Below are positions 1 through 5,691 of a stretch of DNA of 5,691 nt, piece by piece (position 1 is the stretch's first letter; every line of letters starts with the position of its first letter). The stretch lies in the NCBI GenBank assembly GCA_024650095.1, contig JANKMV010000052.1:4715-10405 (forward strand), in the 5' to 3' direction. The notes under the pieces were generated by a model. The model saw nothing but the letters and a program-made list of their open reading frames with translations, made no database searches and was not told the origin of the DNA. Source of the DNA: Bacillota bacterium (lineage in GTDB: Bacteria; Bacillota; Dethiobacteria; Dethiobacterales; Dethiobacteraceae). Position numbers and translations under genes: made by a program.

Positions 1-121
1 TTTTGGGCACATCCTTTACAAAGAAAATGGGCAAGGCTCCAATCCCCGTTGCCAACCCAGCAGCCATACTTGCAAACAACCCTACCCAAATTATATTAAA
101 CTGACCTAAATACGCTACCAT
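1..121 (-). CDS. ZIP-family metal transporter, N-terminal fragment (runs off window)
   Basis: Only the first 40 codons lie in the window. They begin at the ATG at 121-119, and the gene continues beyond base 1. GAGGAG stands 8 bases upstream, which fixes this start; another ATG 22 bases upstream is in a different frame. The peptide is a hydrophobic first membrane helix (about residues 8-34) containing AGLATGIGALPIFF. This small-residue and GALP pattern is typical of the first helix of GufA/ZupT-like ZIP transporters, which carry divalent metals such as zinc, iron or manganese into the cytoplasm. The metal-binding helices 4 and 5 are outside the window, so the family call rests on this one segment and the metal is not predictable. 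The gene follows the terminator of the diaminopimelate dehydrogenase gene, so it should have its own promoter within about 80 bases. Confidence 0.72.
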   Translation of the reverse strand, partial: MVAYLGQFNIIWVGLFASMAAGLATGIGALPIFFVKDVPK

Positions 122-141
122 TATGTCTGCTCCTCTCAACC

Positions 142-162
142 ATGATGTATCTGTATCATCAT
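142..162. repeat. Imperfect inverted repeat in the leader of the ZIP transporter gene
   Basis: ATGATG (142-147) and CATCAT (157-162) are complementary 6-base arms around a 9-base centre. Only one of the four inner base pairs is complementary. The site lies 21-41 bases upstream of the transporter start, and a minus-strand TATGAT overlaps its edge at 159-164. A metal-responsive repressor site would be plausible here, but the match is weak, no convincing -35 was found, and no known operator consensus was recognised. Confidence 0.25.
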
Positions 163-201
163 ATGGTAGAGTATTAAACATGGTGAGCCAAAAAATTGTA
201 T

Positions 202-248
202 AAAAGACGAGGCTTGCAGAATTAATTGTTCTGCAAGCCTCGTCTTTT
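202..248 (-). terminator. Intrinsic terminator of the diaminopimelate dehydrogenase gene
   Basis: The arms 202-221 and 229-248 are perfectly complementary over 20 bp around a 7-base loop (222-228). On the minus strand the stem ends in TTTT, and a second T-run follows after five bases. It lies 47 bases beyond the stop codon of the diaminopimelate dehydrogenase gene and separates it from the ZIP transporter gene. The stem's outer A/T pairs also give a short T-run on the plus strand, but no plus-strand gene needs it. Confidence 0.92.
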
Positions 249-295
249 GTGCCGCTATCTAGGTATGATATTTGCATTTATCATGAAGGTCCGTT

Positions 296-1288
296 TTAGA
301 GCAAGTCCCGTCGCAACTCGGCCGACGTTTGGGTGGATAGGTACGCCAGAGGTATATCAAATACTGTTTTTGCTCCAACCTGCCCTTCGTTGTTCAACCG
401 GTATACGGCACGTGCATAGGCAACGAGAACACTTGAAGTAAATTCCGGGTTACTTTCTAGCTTTAATGAAAACTCAATCATCTGATTGTGCTCTCCTGCT
501 AGCCCTGTTTGCCCACTGCGAATCACAAAGCCGCCGTGCGGCATTTGGTTATGCTGTTGCACAAATTCTTCCTCGGAAATAAATGTGACGCGAGTTTCAT
601 ACTCGTCAAAATAGTTGGGCATAGTTTTAATTTCCTGCACGATTTCTTCTTTATTCACCTTTTCATCTGCAACGATATAGCAGTCGCGTAGATGTTTTTC
701 TCTAGTGGCTAGGGTAGGGTTTTCACCCCTACGGACACGATCAATGGCTTCCTGAATGGGAATAGTGTACTGGACACCCTTTACTACCCCATTCACTCTT
801 CTGATGGCATCAGAGTGTCCTTGACTAACACCACGTCCCCAAAATGTATAATCACTGCCTTGGGGCAAAATTGCACCGGCAAGCATTCTATTCATGGAAA
901 ATAAACCTGGATCCCAACCGATGGAAATGGCCGCTGTCTTACCGTTGACAGTAGCTACACGGTCAACATTAGCAAAGTGCTCTGGAATTTTAGCATGTGT
1001 ATCATAACTATCCACAACATTAAAACGCGCAGCTAAGGCTGGCGCCTGGATGGGAAGATCAGTCGCTGACCCACCACAAAGAATCATGACATCGATTTTA
1101 TCTTGCCACTTGTCAGCCTCATCCATATGTAACACACTAGCCTGTTGATGTTGTACTTTTAAACTTTCTGGCATGCGACGAGTAAAGACGGCCACCAGTT
1201 CCATATCAGGGTTTTGCGTGATTGCCGCCTCCACGCCTTTTCCCAAGTTACCATAACCGACAATTCCTACTTTAATTGTTTGCGCCAT
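296..1288 (-). CDS. ddh: meso-diaminopimelate D-dehydrogenase (EC 1.4.1.16)
   Basis: This 330-residue cytoplasmic enzyme makes meso-2,6-diaminopimelate from L-tetrahydrodipicolinate, ammonia and NADPH. It is a one-step route to the lysine precursor and peptidoglycan crosslinker. The Rossmann motif GYGNLG is at residues 11-16. Arg37-Arg38 after the second strand fit NADP phosphate binding. The family blocks CGGSATDLP (71-79), VDSYDTH (92-98), IGWDPGLFS (123-131) and WGRGVSQGHSDAIRR (150-164) are all present, as is HGGFVIR (251-257). The length is close to the Corynebacterium enzyme (about 320). I start it at 1288, not at the in-frame ATG at 1333: AAGGGGG lies 6 bases upstream of 1288, and the upstream ATG would sit almost on the predicted transcription start. 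It appears monocistronic, with its own promoter and terminator. No truncation or missing key block was seen. Confidence 0.96.
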   Translation of the reverse strand: MAQTIKVGIVGYGNLGKGVEAAITQNPDMELVAVFTRRMPESLKVQHQQASVLHMDEADKWQDKIDVMILCGGSATDLPIQAPALAARFNVVDSYDTHAKIPEHFANVDRVATVNGKTAAISIGWDPGLFSMNRMLAGAILPQGSDYTFWGRGVSQGHSDAIRRVNGVVKGVQYTIPIQEAIDRVRRGENPTLATREKHLRDCYIVADEKVNKEEIVQEIKTMPNYFDEYETRVTFISEEEFVQQHNQMPHGGFVIRSGQTGLAGEHNQMIEFSLKLESNPEFTSSVLVAYARAVYRLNNEGQVGAKTVFDIPLAYLSTQTSAELRRDLL

Positions 1289-1335
1289 TTTCTTCCCCCT
1301 TGAAGATTTTTTCGGTGCTTTTTTCATGTACATTT

Positions 1336-1364
1336 ATCATACCTCTTTTTTACCTCTTCATCAA
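1336..1364 (-). promoter_or_regulatory. Sigma-A type promoter of ddh
   Basis: On the minus strand TTGATG (1364-1359) is followed by a 17-base spacer and TATGAT (1341-1336). These match the housekeeping consensus at 4/6 and 5/6 with ideal spacing. Transcription would begin near 1329, giving a leader of about 40 bases with AAGGGGG before the ATG at 1288. So short a leader leaves no room for a lysine riboswitch. Confidence 0.75.
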
Positions 1365-1407
1365 GGAGCTTGCACAATGTGGTATTTATTTTACTGAGTC
1401 TCATTCG

Positions 1408-1439
1408 CAACAGGGCAGCCACTTGTGGCTGCCCTGTTG
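1408..1439 (-). terminator. Perfect 15-bp inverted repeat after the ABC permease; possible terminator without T-run
   Basis: CAACAGGGCAGCCAC (1408-1422) and its exact complement (1425-1439) flank two bases, so the RNA would fold with a four-base loop. It begins 46 bases beyond the permease stop and lies 44 bases upstream of the ddh -35 box. On the minus strand the sequence after the stem is mixed, with no run of T. A classical intrinsic terminator is therefore not shown. It could be a Rho-assisted or weak terminator, a transcript 3'-end protector, or a protein-binding dyad. Confidence 0.45.
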
Positions 1440-1485
1440 ACTGTTGGTATTTTATGTTGTTAGCGTTATCCAAGATAGGTATCTG

Positions 1486-2871
1486 TTAGCCATTACGCAT
1501 AGCCGTAATGGGATCAAGCTTGATGGCCCGATTAGCCGGATAGATGCCTGAGATAAGGCCGATGCCTATACTAAAAGCTACGGCAAATAATACTAGCCAA
1601 GCCGGAATCATGGAAATTTGTAGAGCTACGCCATCCTGCCCCATGCCCGGAGCCATGGCTGCACCCAAATATTTATTAAGAATGTACGATAATAGATAAC
1701 TGAGCCCAATACCAATACTTCCGCCCATCAGACCGATGAGTGAAGATTCAGCAAGAAAGAGGGTACGGATATCGCCAAAAGAAGCACCCACCACTTTCAT
1801 AATGGCGATTTCTCTCGTTCTTTCATAGATGGACATAACCATGGTATTGGTAATGCCGATGGCGGCCACAAGCAAGGTGATGGCACCAATGCCACCTAAT
1901 ACAGCTTGCATTTGTCGTGCAGCATTCTCTATCCCTGCCAAATTATCAGCCATGGAGTAAGCATTGAAGCCCCGCTCACGCAAATCCGTACTGATAGCAC
2001 GCGTAAAAGCAACATCTTCCGTACGAACTAACGCAAACGAATACTGGTCTTTTTCTCTACCAGAGCTACGACCGGGTTGCGTGGGGACTTCAACCACCCT
2101 GTCGGCTGTGCTCCCTGACATTTCCATTGCTTTGCCTGGTGGAATCATGGGATCGTTCTGCATTCCCTGTTGTATAAAATCACGCATTTTCTTGATTTCG
2201 GGTAGCGGTCCAAAGACAGAGTGAGCATGTTCCATGGATGTGTCACTGAGGATGCCCACCACATTAAGACTATAGACACGTTTTTGCTGCCGTTGATTCA
2301 TGAGAGTTAGCGAAACTCTTTTGTTCAGTAGCTCAAGGGGATCTCCTTGTGGTGGCGGTTCATCCCAACGACCGGGTTGCTCTTTGGGATCCATAAAGTT
2401 ATTAATAACCCAAGAGCCTGCTACCACATTAAATTTATCATCACCCGTGAGAAGTCGACCATGGGAAACTTCAAATTCCAGTAAATCCATCATGGCGGGA
2501 TCGATTCCTATGAGTGAAAAATAACCCATTTTCCGCCCAAGCTTGGCTTCCCCCCCGACCTCATACGCAGGGGAAAGGGCAAGTACACCCTCGATGGCTC
2601 TAATTTCTTCAATTGCCTCATCATTGAGCAAGCGTTGTGGATTATCGCTGGGCTCACCAGGAAACGAATATGACTGCTGCACGCGAATCATATTTAAACT
2701 TCCCCATTGCTCCATTTGTTTTTTTTGCGACTCCACCAGACCTATGCCTAAGGAGAGCATGACGACAATGGCAGTGGTCCCAATAATCACCCCTAAGACA
2801 GTTAGAAACGTGCGACCCTTGCGACGCCAAAGATTTCGGTTCGCTAGTGTTAGTAGATCAAAGCTCTTCAT
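1486..2871 (-). CDS. MacB/FtsX-family ABC transporter permease
   Basis: This 461-residue inner-membrane subunit has the MacB layout. Transmembrane helix 1 is at about 22-45, a large extracytoplasmic domain at about 46-321, and helices 2-4 at about 322-346, 371-396 and 422-444. Between helices 2 and 3 is the conserved cytoplasmic segment YERTREIAIMKVVGAS (349-364), which contacts the ATPase. The end, GIYPANRAIKLDPITAMR (442-459), is also typical. Such permeases form dimers and usually act as mechanotransmitters, not as channels. Substrates in the family range from antibiotics and peptides to lipoproteins; this one is unknown. No ATPase domain is fused; the partner is the product of 5186-4488. 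The start at 2871 overlaps the preceding gene by 14 bases, with GGTGAG 7 bases upstream. The in-frame ATG at 2922 would add 17 atypical residues. The outer domain has proline-rich stretches near 161-180 and 240-270. Confidence 0.93.
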   Translation of the reverse strand: MKSFDLLTLANRNLWRRKGRTFLTVLGVIIGTTAIVVMLSLGIGLVESQKKQMEQWGSLNMIRVQQSYSFPGEPSDNPQRLLNDEAIEEIRAIEGVLALSPAYEVGGEAKLGRKMGYFSLIGIDPAMMDLLEFEVSHGRLLTGDDKFNVVAGSWVINNFMDPKEQPGRWDEPPPQGDPLELLNKRVSLTLMNQRQQKRVYSLNVVGILSDTSMEHAHSVFGPLPEIKKMRDFIQQGMQNDPMIPPGKAMEMSGSTADRVVEVPTQPGRSSGREKDQYSFALVRTEDVAFTRAISTDLRERGFNAYSMADNLAGIENAARQMQAVLGGIGAITLLVAAIGITNTMVMSIYERTREIAIMKVVGASFGDIRTLFLAESSLIGLMGGSIGIGLSYLLSYILNKYLGAAMAPGMGQDGVALQISMIPAWLVLFAVAFSIGIGLISGIYPANRAIKLDPITAMRNG

Positions 2872-4495
2872 CAAACATCTCACCACGCTTTGCCCTACGT
2901 CGCCACAGCACCACACCCACAAAGATTAGCACTAAAAGTATTGTGACAATCCAGGCGAGATAATTACGACCAGATGCGGGCGGATCTATGGGCCGAGGCT
3001 CTTCTGGTCCGCCGGGTCCCGGCATACCCATTTCTTGCACATCCATTTGAAAGAGCATGGTTGTAACCACATCTTGATTGGTATTATCTGTATATGTAAA
3101 GACGACGTTGCCTTCAAGGGGACCCTCAGTTTGTGGTATAATGTAGGCTTGAAAAAACTCACTTTGGCCGATTTCGAAACTGGCGAGGAAAAAAGAAGCA
3201 TTTTCTGTAGGGAAATCTCCTTCAATGGTCACTACTAAGTTCTTTAACGCCACTTTGCCGACATTAACAAATTCGGCACTAATGGGTGTAGGCTCACCCA
3301 GTGAAGCTATGGGTGGTGCTTCTACAGATAAAACCTGCAGACGGCTTTCTTGCAAAACAGGAATATTGACCATCTCAGCGGCTGAAAATGACGTCCCTTG
3401 CGCATCTTCATAAAGGATTTCAATGGGCACAAGGTATGTTTTTGCCGCAGCATTGGGATCTACATAAATATCTATCACCTTGGTGTAGGTCTTTTTGGCA
3501 GCGATACGATTAACATAAAAACTATTACTGCTATTTACTGGCGAAAAAACTGTGCCGCTGGTACTATTTTCTGCAGGAATAGGTGCCAACGATATTTTAA
3601 GGTTACATACTTCACGGCTACTACTGTTCTCTACATATAATGTTAACTTAACGGTATCGCCTGCGAGAATACTTCCCTGTGATAGAGTATATTTCTTTAA
3701 GAATACCCGTGGGGTTCCCACGACATCAGGCGTTGGTTTGATGCCAAGATCCGCGGCGGTGACGGTGATGATTTCATCAAAACTTACCTTATCCCCCGTC
3801 GGCAAATCACAGGTAACAATGATGGGGATGCTATAAACGGTACCTTCCGTGCTTGCTAGTCCCATCTTTACAGATACATTCTTACTGTTTCCTGCGTCGA
3901 CGTTTGGTACCTGTAGTACATTACTATTGCCTCGCAAGAAAACTTGCTCACTGTTAAACTGGATAGAAATATTGTTTGCCGTGATCTCTCCCAAATTTTT
4001 AAGGGGAAATGTTAAGGTGAATTCATTATTTGTGTATTTAGAAACAGTAAAAGCTCCCATGCGTAGGAGCATAGTATCTTGTTTAGCTTGGACCTTAATT
4101 AGAAATGCATCGATATATAGTGTTTCTAATATGGTATCTTCACCATCAACAATCTGAATTTGAGAAATATCCATTAGTCCTGCCTGCTCGCTTGTTCCAT
4201 ATAAAAGAACTTCTCTGGCAACACCCGCTTGTAAACCCACCACTAGCTCACTTTCTGCAAGAACTTCATTTGCCGAGGAAAGTGCCACTAATGTGACGGG
4301 CTTATCACCATAATATGTAATCTCCACCGCCACTGCAAATTGTTCACCCTCAACCACCTCAAGGGGTGAAGTCGTCACTACGGTTACCACGGCTGATTCT
4401 ATCTCTAGTTCTGCCTCGGTTGCACCAGCTATATCTACAAATGTGAACATGGATACTAAGACAAGGCAGATAAAAGCAAACCATTTTTTATTCAT
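2858..4495 (-). CDS. Secreted, membrane-anchored CARDB/COG1361-like repeat protein of the ABC operon
   Basis: This is a 545-residue protein of unknown function. It opens with a signal peptide (MNKKW, hydrophobic core 6-22, likely cleavage after AGA at 23-25; no lipobox cysteine). About four beta-rich units follow, at roughly 35-140, 150-250, 262-385 and 386-487. They show the pattern of CARDB or COG1361 (S-layer-associated) Ig-like domains: phrases such as FPLKNLGEITANNISIQF, LTLYVENSS and FVNVGKVALKNLVVTIEG recur near each domain start. A proline/glycine-rich linker (489-508), one membrane helix (512-531) and WRRRAKRG place the bulk outside and a short tail inside. The start at 4495 has GGGGAGGT 7 bases upstream; the longer in-frame ORF has no such site. 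It overlaps the ATPase gene by 8 bases and the permease gene by 14, so it is very likely a transporter component, perhaps an adaptor or substrate-capturing subunit (inference). Confidence 0.88.
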   Translation of the reverse strand: MNKKWFAFICLVLVSMFTFVDIAGATEAELEIESAVVTVVTTSPLEVVEGEQFAVAVEITYYGDKPVTLVALSSANEVLAESELVVGLQAGVAREVLLYGTSEQAGLMDISQIQIVDGEDTILETLYIDAFLIKVQAKQDTMLLRMGAFTVSKYTNNEFTLTFPLKNLGEITANNISIQFNSEQVFLRGNSNVLQVPNVDAGNSKNVSVKMGLASTEGTVYSIPIIVTCDLPTGDKVSFDEIITVTAADLGIKPTPDVVGTPRVFLKKYTLSQGSILAGDTVKLTLYVENSSSREVCNLKISLAPIPAENSTSGTVFSPVNSSNSFYVNRIAAKKTYTKVIDIYVDPNAAAKTYLVPIEILYEDAQGTSFSAAEMVNIPVLQESRLQVLSVEAPPIASLGEPTPISAEFVNVGKVALKNLVVTIEGDFPTENASFFLASFEIGQSEFFQAYIIPQTEGPLEGNVVFTYTDNTNQDVVTTMLFQMDVQEMGMPGPGGPEEPRPIDPPASGRNYLAWIVTILLVLIFVGVVLWRRRAKRGEMFDEEL

Positions 4496-5186
4496 TTTTA
4501 TGACCTCCCCGTTCTTCAGATACAATTTTTCCATCCACCATAAAGATAATTCTGTCAGCAAATTTAGCTACATCATGGTCGTGCGTAACCATTATGAGCG
4601 TCTGCCCTTGCCCACAAATGGTTTCTTTAAGATTGCGCATTATATCGTTGGTGGTATGAGAATCTAGGTTTCCCGTCAGTTCATCGGCAAAAATAATACG
4701 CGGATTATGTACTAAGGCACGGGCGATACTCACACGTTGTTGCTGCCCGCCACTCATTTCCATGGGTTTATGCATGCGGCGCTCTTTTAATCCCATTATG
4801 GTTAAAACTGCCACAGCACGTTTCAACCGTTCCCTTACAGGTACGCCATCAAAAATTAAGGGGAGTGCCACGTTCTCTTGCGCCGTCATGGTCGGGAGCA
4901 AATTATAGGACTGAAAAATAAAGCCCATTTGCTTGCGTCGAAAAACTACCTTCTGTCGCTCTTTCAATTTATTTAACACTGTACCCCGGAAGATGACGTC
5001 ACCGCGAGTCGGCTTCTCTAACCCGGCAGCAACATTTAATAGTGTCGTTTTGCCACTACCTGATGTGCCTAGAATGGCAACAAATTCTCCCGCCTGCACC
5101 GATAAATCCACATCATCGAGTGCAGTTACAACTTCTTTTCCCACCCGATATTTTTTAACAACATGCCGCAATTCCAAAATTGGCAA
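4488..5186 (-). CDS. ABC transporter ATP-binding protein, MacB/LolD type
   Basis: This cytoplasmic ATPase of 232 residues, the usual length for the MacB/LolD/FtsE class, powers the permease encoded two genes downstream. Numbered from the TTG start: Walker A GTSGSGKTT 40-48 (Lys46), Q-loop Gln92 in FIFQSYNLLP, signature MSGGQQQR 144-151, Walker B IIFADE ending at Asp168-Glu169, D-loop GNLD 172-175, and switch His202 in VTHDHD. All catalytic residues are present. The residue after the catalytic Glu is Leu170 (CTG), where this class nearly always has Pro (ADEPTGNLD). Start choice is uncertain: GAGGTGAT (5198-5191) lies 4-8 bases before the TTG at 5186 but overlaps the ATG at 5192; a GTG at 5210 has only a weak site. 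I prefer TTG; ATG would add two residues. It is the first gene of the three-gene operon. Confidence 0.95.
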   Translation of the reverse strand: MPILELRHVVKKYRVGKEVVTALDDVDLSVQAGEFVAILGTSGSGKTTLLNVAAGLEKPTRGDVIFRGTVLNKLKERQKVVFRRKQMGFIFQSYNLLPTMTAQENVALPLIFDGVPVRERLKRAVAVLTIMGLKERRMHKPMEMSGGQQQRVSIARALVHNPRIIFADELTGNLDSHTTNDIMRNLKETICGQGQTLIMVTHDHDVAKFADRIIFMVDGKIVSEERGGHKNE

Positions 5187-5190
5187 ACTC

Positions 5191-5198
5191 ATCACCTC
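5191..5198 (-). promoter_or_regulatory. Ribosome binding site deciding the ABC ATPase start
   Basis: GAGGTGAT is an eight-base perfect match to the sequence complementary to the 16S rRNA 3' end. Its last two bases are the first two of the ATG at 5192, so full pairing would hide that ATG. Spacing from GAGG to the TTG at 5186 is 8 bases, which is close to ideal. This favours TTG initiation. Confidence 0.55.
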
Positions 5199-5219
5199 AT
5201 TAAATACCACTATCTCTCT

Positions 5220-5248
5220 TTAGACAGAATATTTACCAAAAAGTTTCC
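5220..5248 (-). promoter_or_regulatory. Candidate ECF/sigma-E-like promoter of the ABC operon
   Basis: On the minus strand GGAAAC (5248-5243) is followed after 16 bases by TGTC (5226-5223). In the Escherichia coli sigma-E frame it reads AACTT, 15 bases, GTCTAA. Both resemble extracytoplasmic-function promoters, whose -35 box carries the AAC core. Transcription would start near 5213, giving a leader of 20-28 bases to the ATG or TTG and excluding the GTG at 5210. No good housekeeping -35/-10 pair was found between here and the upstream terminator. The call rests on pattern alone. Confidence 0.38.
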
Positions 5249-5360
5249 TTATTCCTGCAATAAAAATATGTTAATTTGTTAATGATTCGCGTCTGCTTTA
5301 ACCTCCGCAATGTAATTTGGTAGTGCGTATGGCGTGTTCTCCGTACTGCTAGCACACGTT

Positions 5361-5375
5361 GCTTGCAATGCAAGC
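5361..5375. repeat. Perfect palindrome GCTTGCAATGCAAGC in the intergenic region
   Basis: Two 7-base arms are exactly complementary around one central A. The site lies about 112 bases upstream of the candidate promoter of the ABC operon and 33 bases past the upstream terminator. A perfect TATAAT (5378-5383) lies beside it on the plus strand, but there is no matching -35 and no plus-strand gene. It has the size and symmetry of a dimeric regulator's operator, but no known regulator's site was recognised. Confidence 0.4.
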
Positions 5376-5408
5376 GATATAATTTAGTTGCAGTAACAAT
5401 AAAAAGAA

Positions 5409-5450
5409 GGGGCGTTGCAGAACTACTCTGAAAGTAGTTCGCAGCGCCCC
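5409..5450 (-). terminator. Intrinsic terminator of the 57-residue protein gene
   Basis: The hairpin has a 10-bp GC-rich lower stem (5409-5418 with 5441-5450, one G-U pair), one bulged A (5419), and an 8-bp upper stem (5420-5427 with 5433-5440) around a five-base loop. On the minus strand it is followed at once by TTCTTTTT. It begins 36 bases past the stop codon of the small gene and isolates it from the ABC operon. Confidence 0.92.
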
Positions 5451-5486
5451 TCATTGCTGTATTTTAATTACAGCCATTTTTTTGTG

Positions 5487-5660
5487 CTAGTTTAAAAATT
5501 GGTACGTTGGAAGGGGAAGACCGGCAGCCATAGCGTAAGAAGATAAGATGGCCATGCTACGATCATATTCTTCCTTTAGTTTCTTATTTGATACTTTCTC
5601 TGCAATTTCTTTATTTTTAGTTTTAACCTCTTGGGCTTTTAATTTAGCAGTCATTTCCAT
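5487..5660 (-). CDS. Small lysine-rich protein of unknown function (57 residues)
   Basis: I do not recognise this family. The ORF begins at the ATG at 5660 with AAGGAGG (5675-5669) 8 bases upstream and ends with TAG at 5487. It is followed by a strong terminator 36 bases later. Good initiation plus its own terminator make a real gene likely despite the length. An alternative ATG two codons in (5654) is less well spaced. Residues 1-33 are highly charged (nine lysines in the first 30) and probably helical. The C-terminal part, IL-SSYAMAAGLPLPTYQF (38-56), is uncharged and moderately hydrophobic but too short and polar for a clear membrane span. There is no signal peptide, and no cysteine or metal-binding pattern. 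Its promoter would lie beyond the right end of the window, so it could be the last gene of an operon. Confidence 0.75.
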   Translation of the reverse strand: MEMTAKLKAQEVKTKNKEIAEKVSNKKLKEEYDRSMAILSSYAMAAGLPLPTYQFLN

Positions 5661-5691
5661 TAATGTTGCCTCCTTGTTATTTTTATTTATC

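Noticed and set aside
1289..1333. N-terminal extension of diaminopimelate dehydrogenase from the ATG at 1333
   Set aside because: That ATG lies two bases past the -10 box, at or before the predicted transcription start, has no ribosome binding site, and adds 15 lysine-rich residues absent from the family. AAGGGGG supports 1288.
1289..1335. Lysine riboswitch in the ddh leader
   Set aside because: The predicted leader is only about 40 bases, far shorter than an L-box aptamer, and no fitting fold is present.
2543..2929. 128-codon plus-strand ORF antisense to the permease gene
   Set aside because: It is opposite well-conserved MacB/FtsX coding sequence, lacks a ribosome binding site and resembles no protein. 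The other plus-strand ORFs opposite the operon were rejected for the same reasons.
5378..5383. Perfect TATAAT on the plus strand
   Set aside because: There is no -35 at 16-18 bases, no extended -10, and no plus-strand gene downstream. In AT-rich spacer DNA this is expected by chance.
5233..5454. 73-codon minus-strand ORF in the gap right of the ABC operon
   Set aside because: It begins inside the terminator hairpin, has no ribosome binding site, and its composition is not protein-like. It would also run through the palindrome and most of the candidate promoter.
1..5691. CRISPR array, insertion sequence, tRNA or rRNA gene
   Set aside because: No regularly spaced repeats, transposase motifs, terminal repeats or cloverleaf-like segments were seen on either strand when read by eye.

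Overview
The window looks like chromosome of a Firmicute, probably a clostridial or Negativicutes-type anaerobe. The reasons are strong purine-rich Shine-Dalgarno sites (AAGGAGG, GGGGAGGT, AAGGGGG), T-tailed terminators, moderate GC, a meso-diaminopimelate dehydrogenase and a MacB-type ABC transporter with separate ATPase and permease genes. The phylum-level call is an inference from style and gene content; the class is a guess. Every supported gene is on the minus strand, so the window reads biologically from right to left.

Right end (5691 to about 5400): a 57-residue lysine-rich protein of unknown function (5660-5487) with an excellent ribosome binding site. It is closed by a strong intrinsic terminator (5450-5409). 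The next 220 bases hold no gene. They contain a 15-base palindrome (5361-5375) and, just before the next operon, a candidate promoter resembling those of ECF or sigma-E type sigma factors.

Centre (5186 to 1486): a tightly overlapping three-gene ABC operon. It encodes an ATPase, a secreted membrane-anchored protein of repeated beta-sandwich-like domains (CARDB/COG1361-like), and a MacB/FtsX permease. The overlaps are 8 and 14 bases, so translation is probably coupled. The permease should dimerise and bind two ATPase subunits. The middle protein carries a signal peptide and a C-terminal anchor and stands where a HlyD-type adaptor often stands in such operons, which makes it the most interesting item here. 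The substrate cannot be told from sequence.

Left part (1485 to 1): a perfect 15-bp inverted repeat without a T-run follows the permease. Next comes diaminopimelate dehydrogenase (1288-296) behind its own good sigma-A promoter, ended by a terminator with a perfect 20-bp stem (248-202). Last is the first 40 codons of a ZIP-family metal transporter (121-1), which runs off the window. Diaminopimelate dehydrogenase makes meso-diaminopimelate for lysine and peptidoglycan; nothing links it functionally to its neighbours. No tRNA, rRNA, CRISPR array or insertion sequence was seen.
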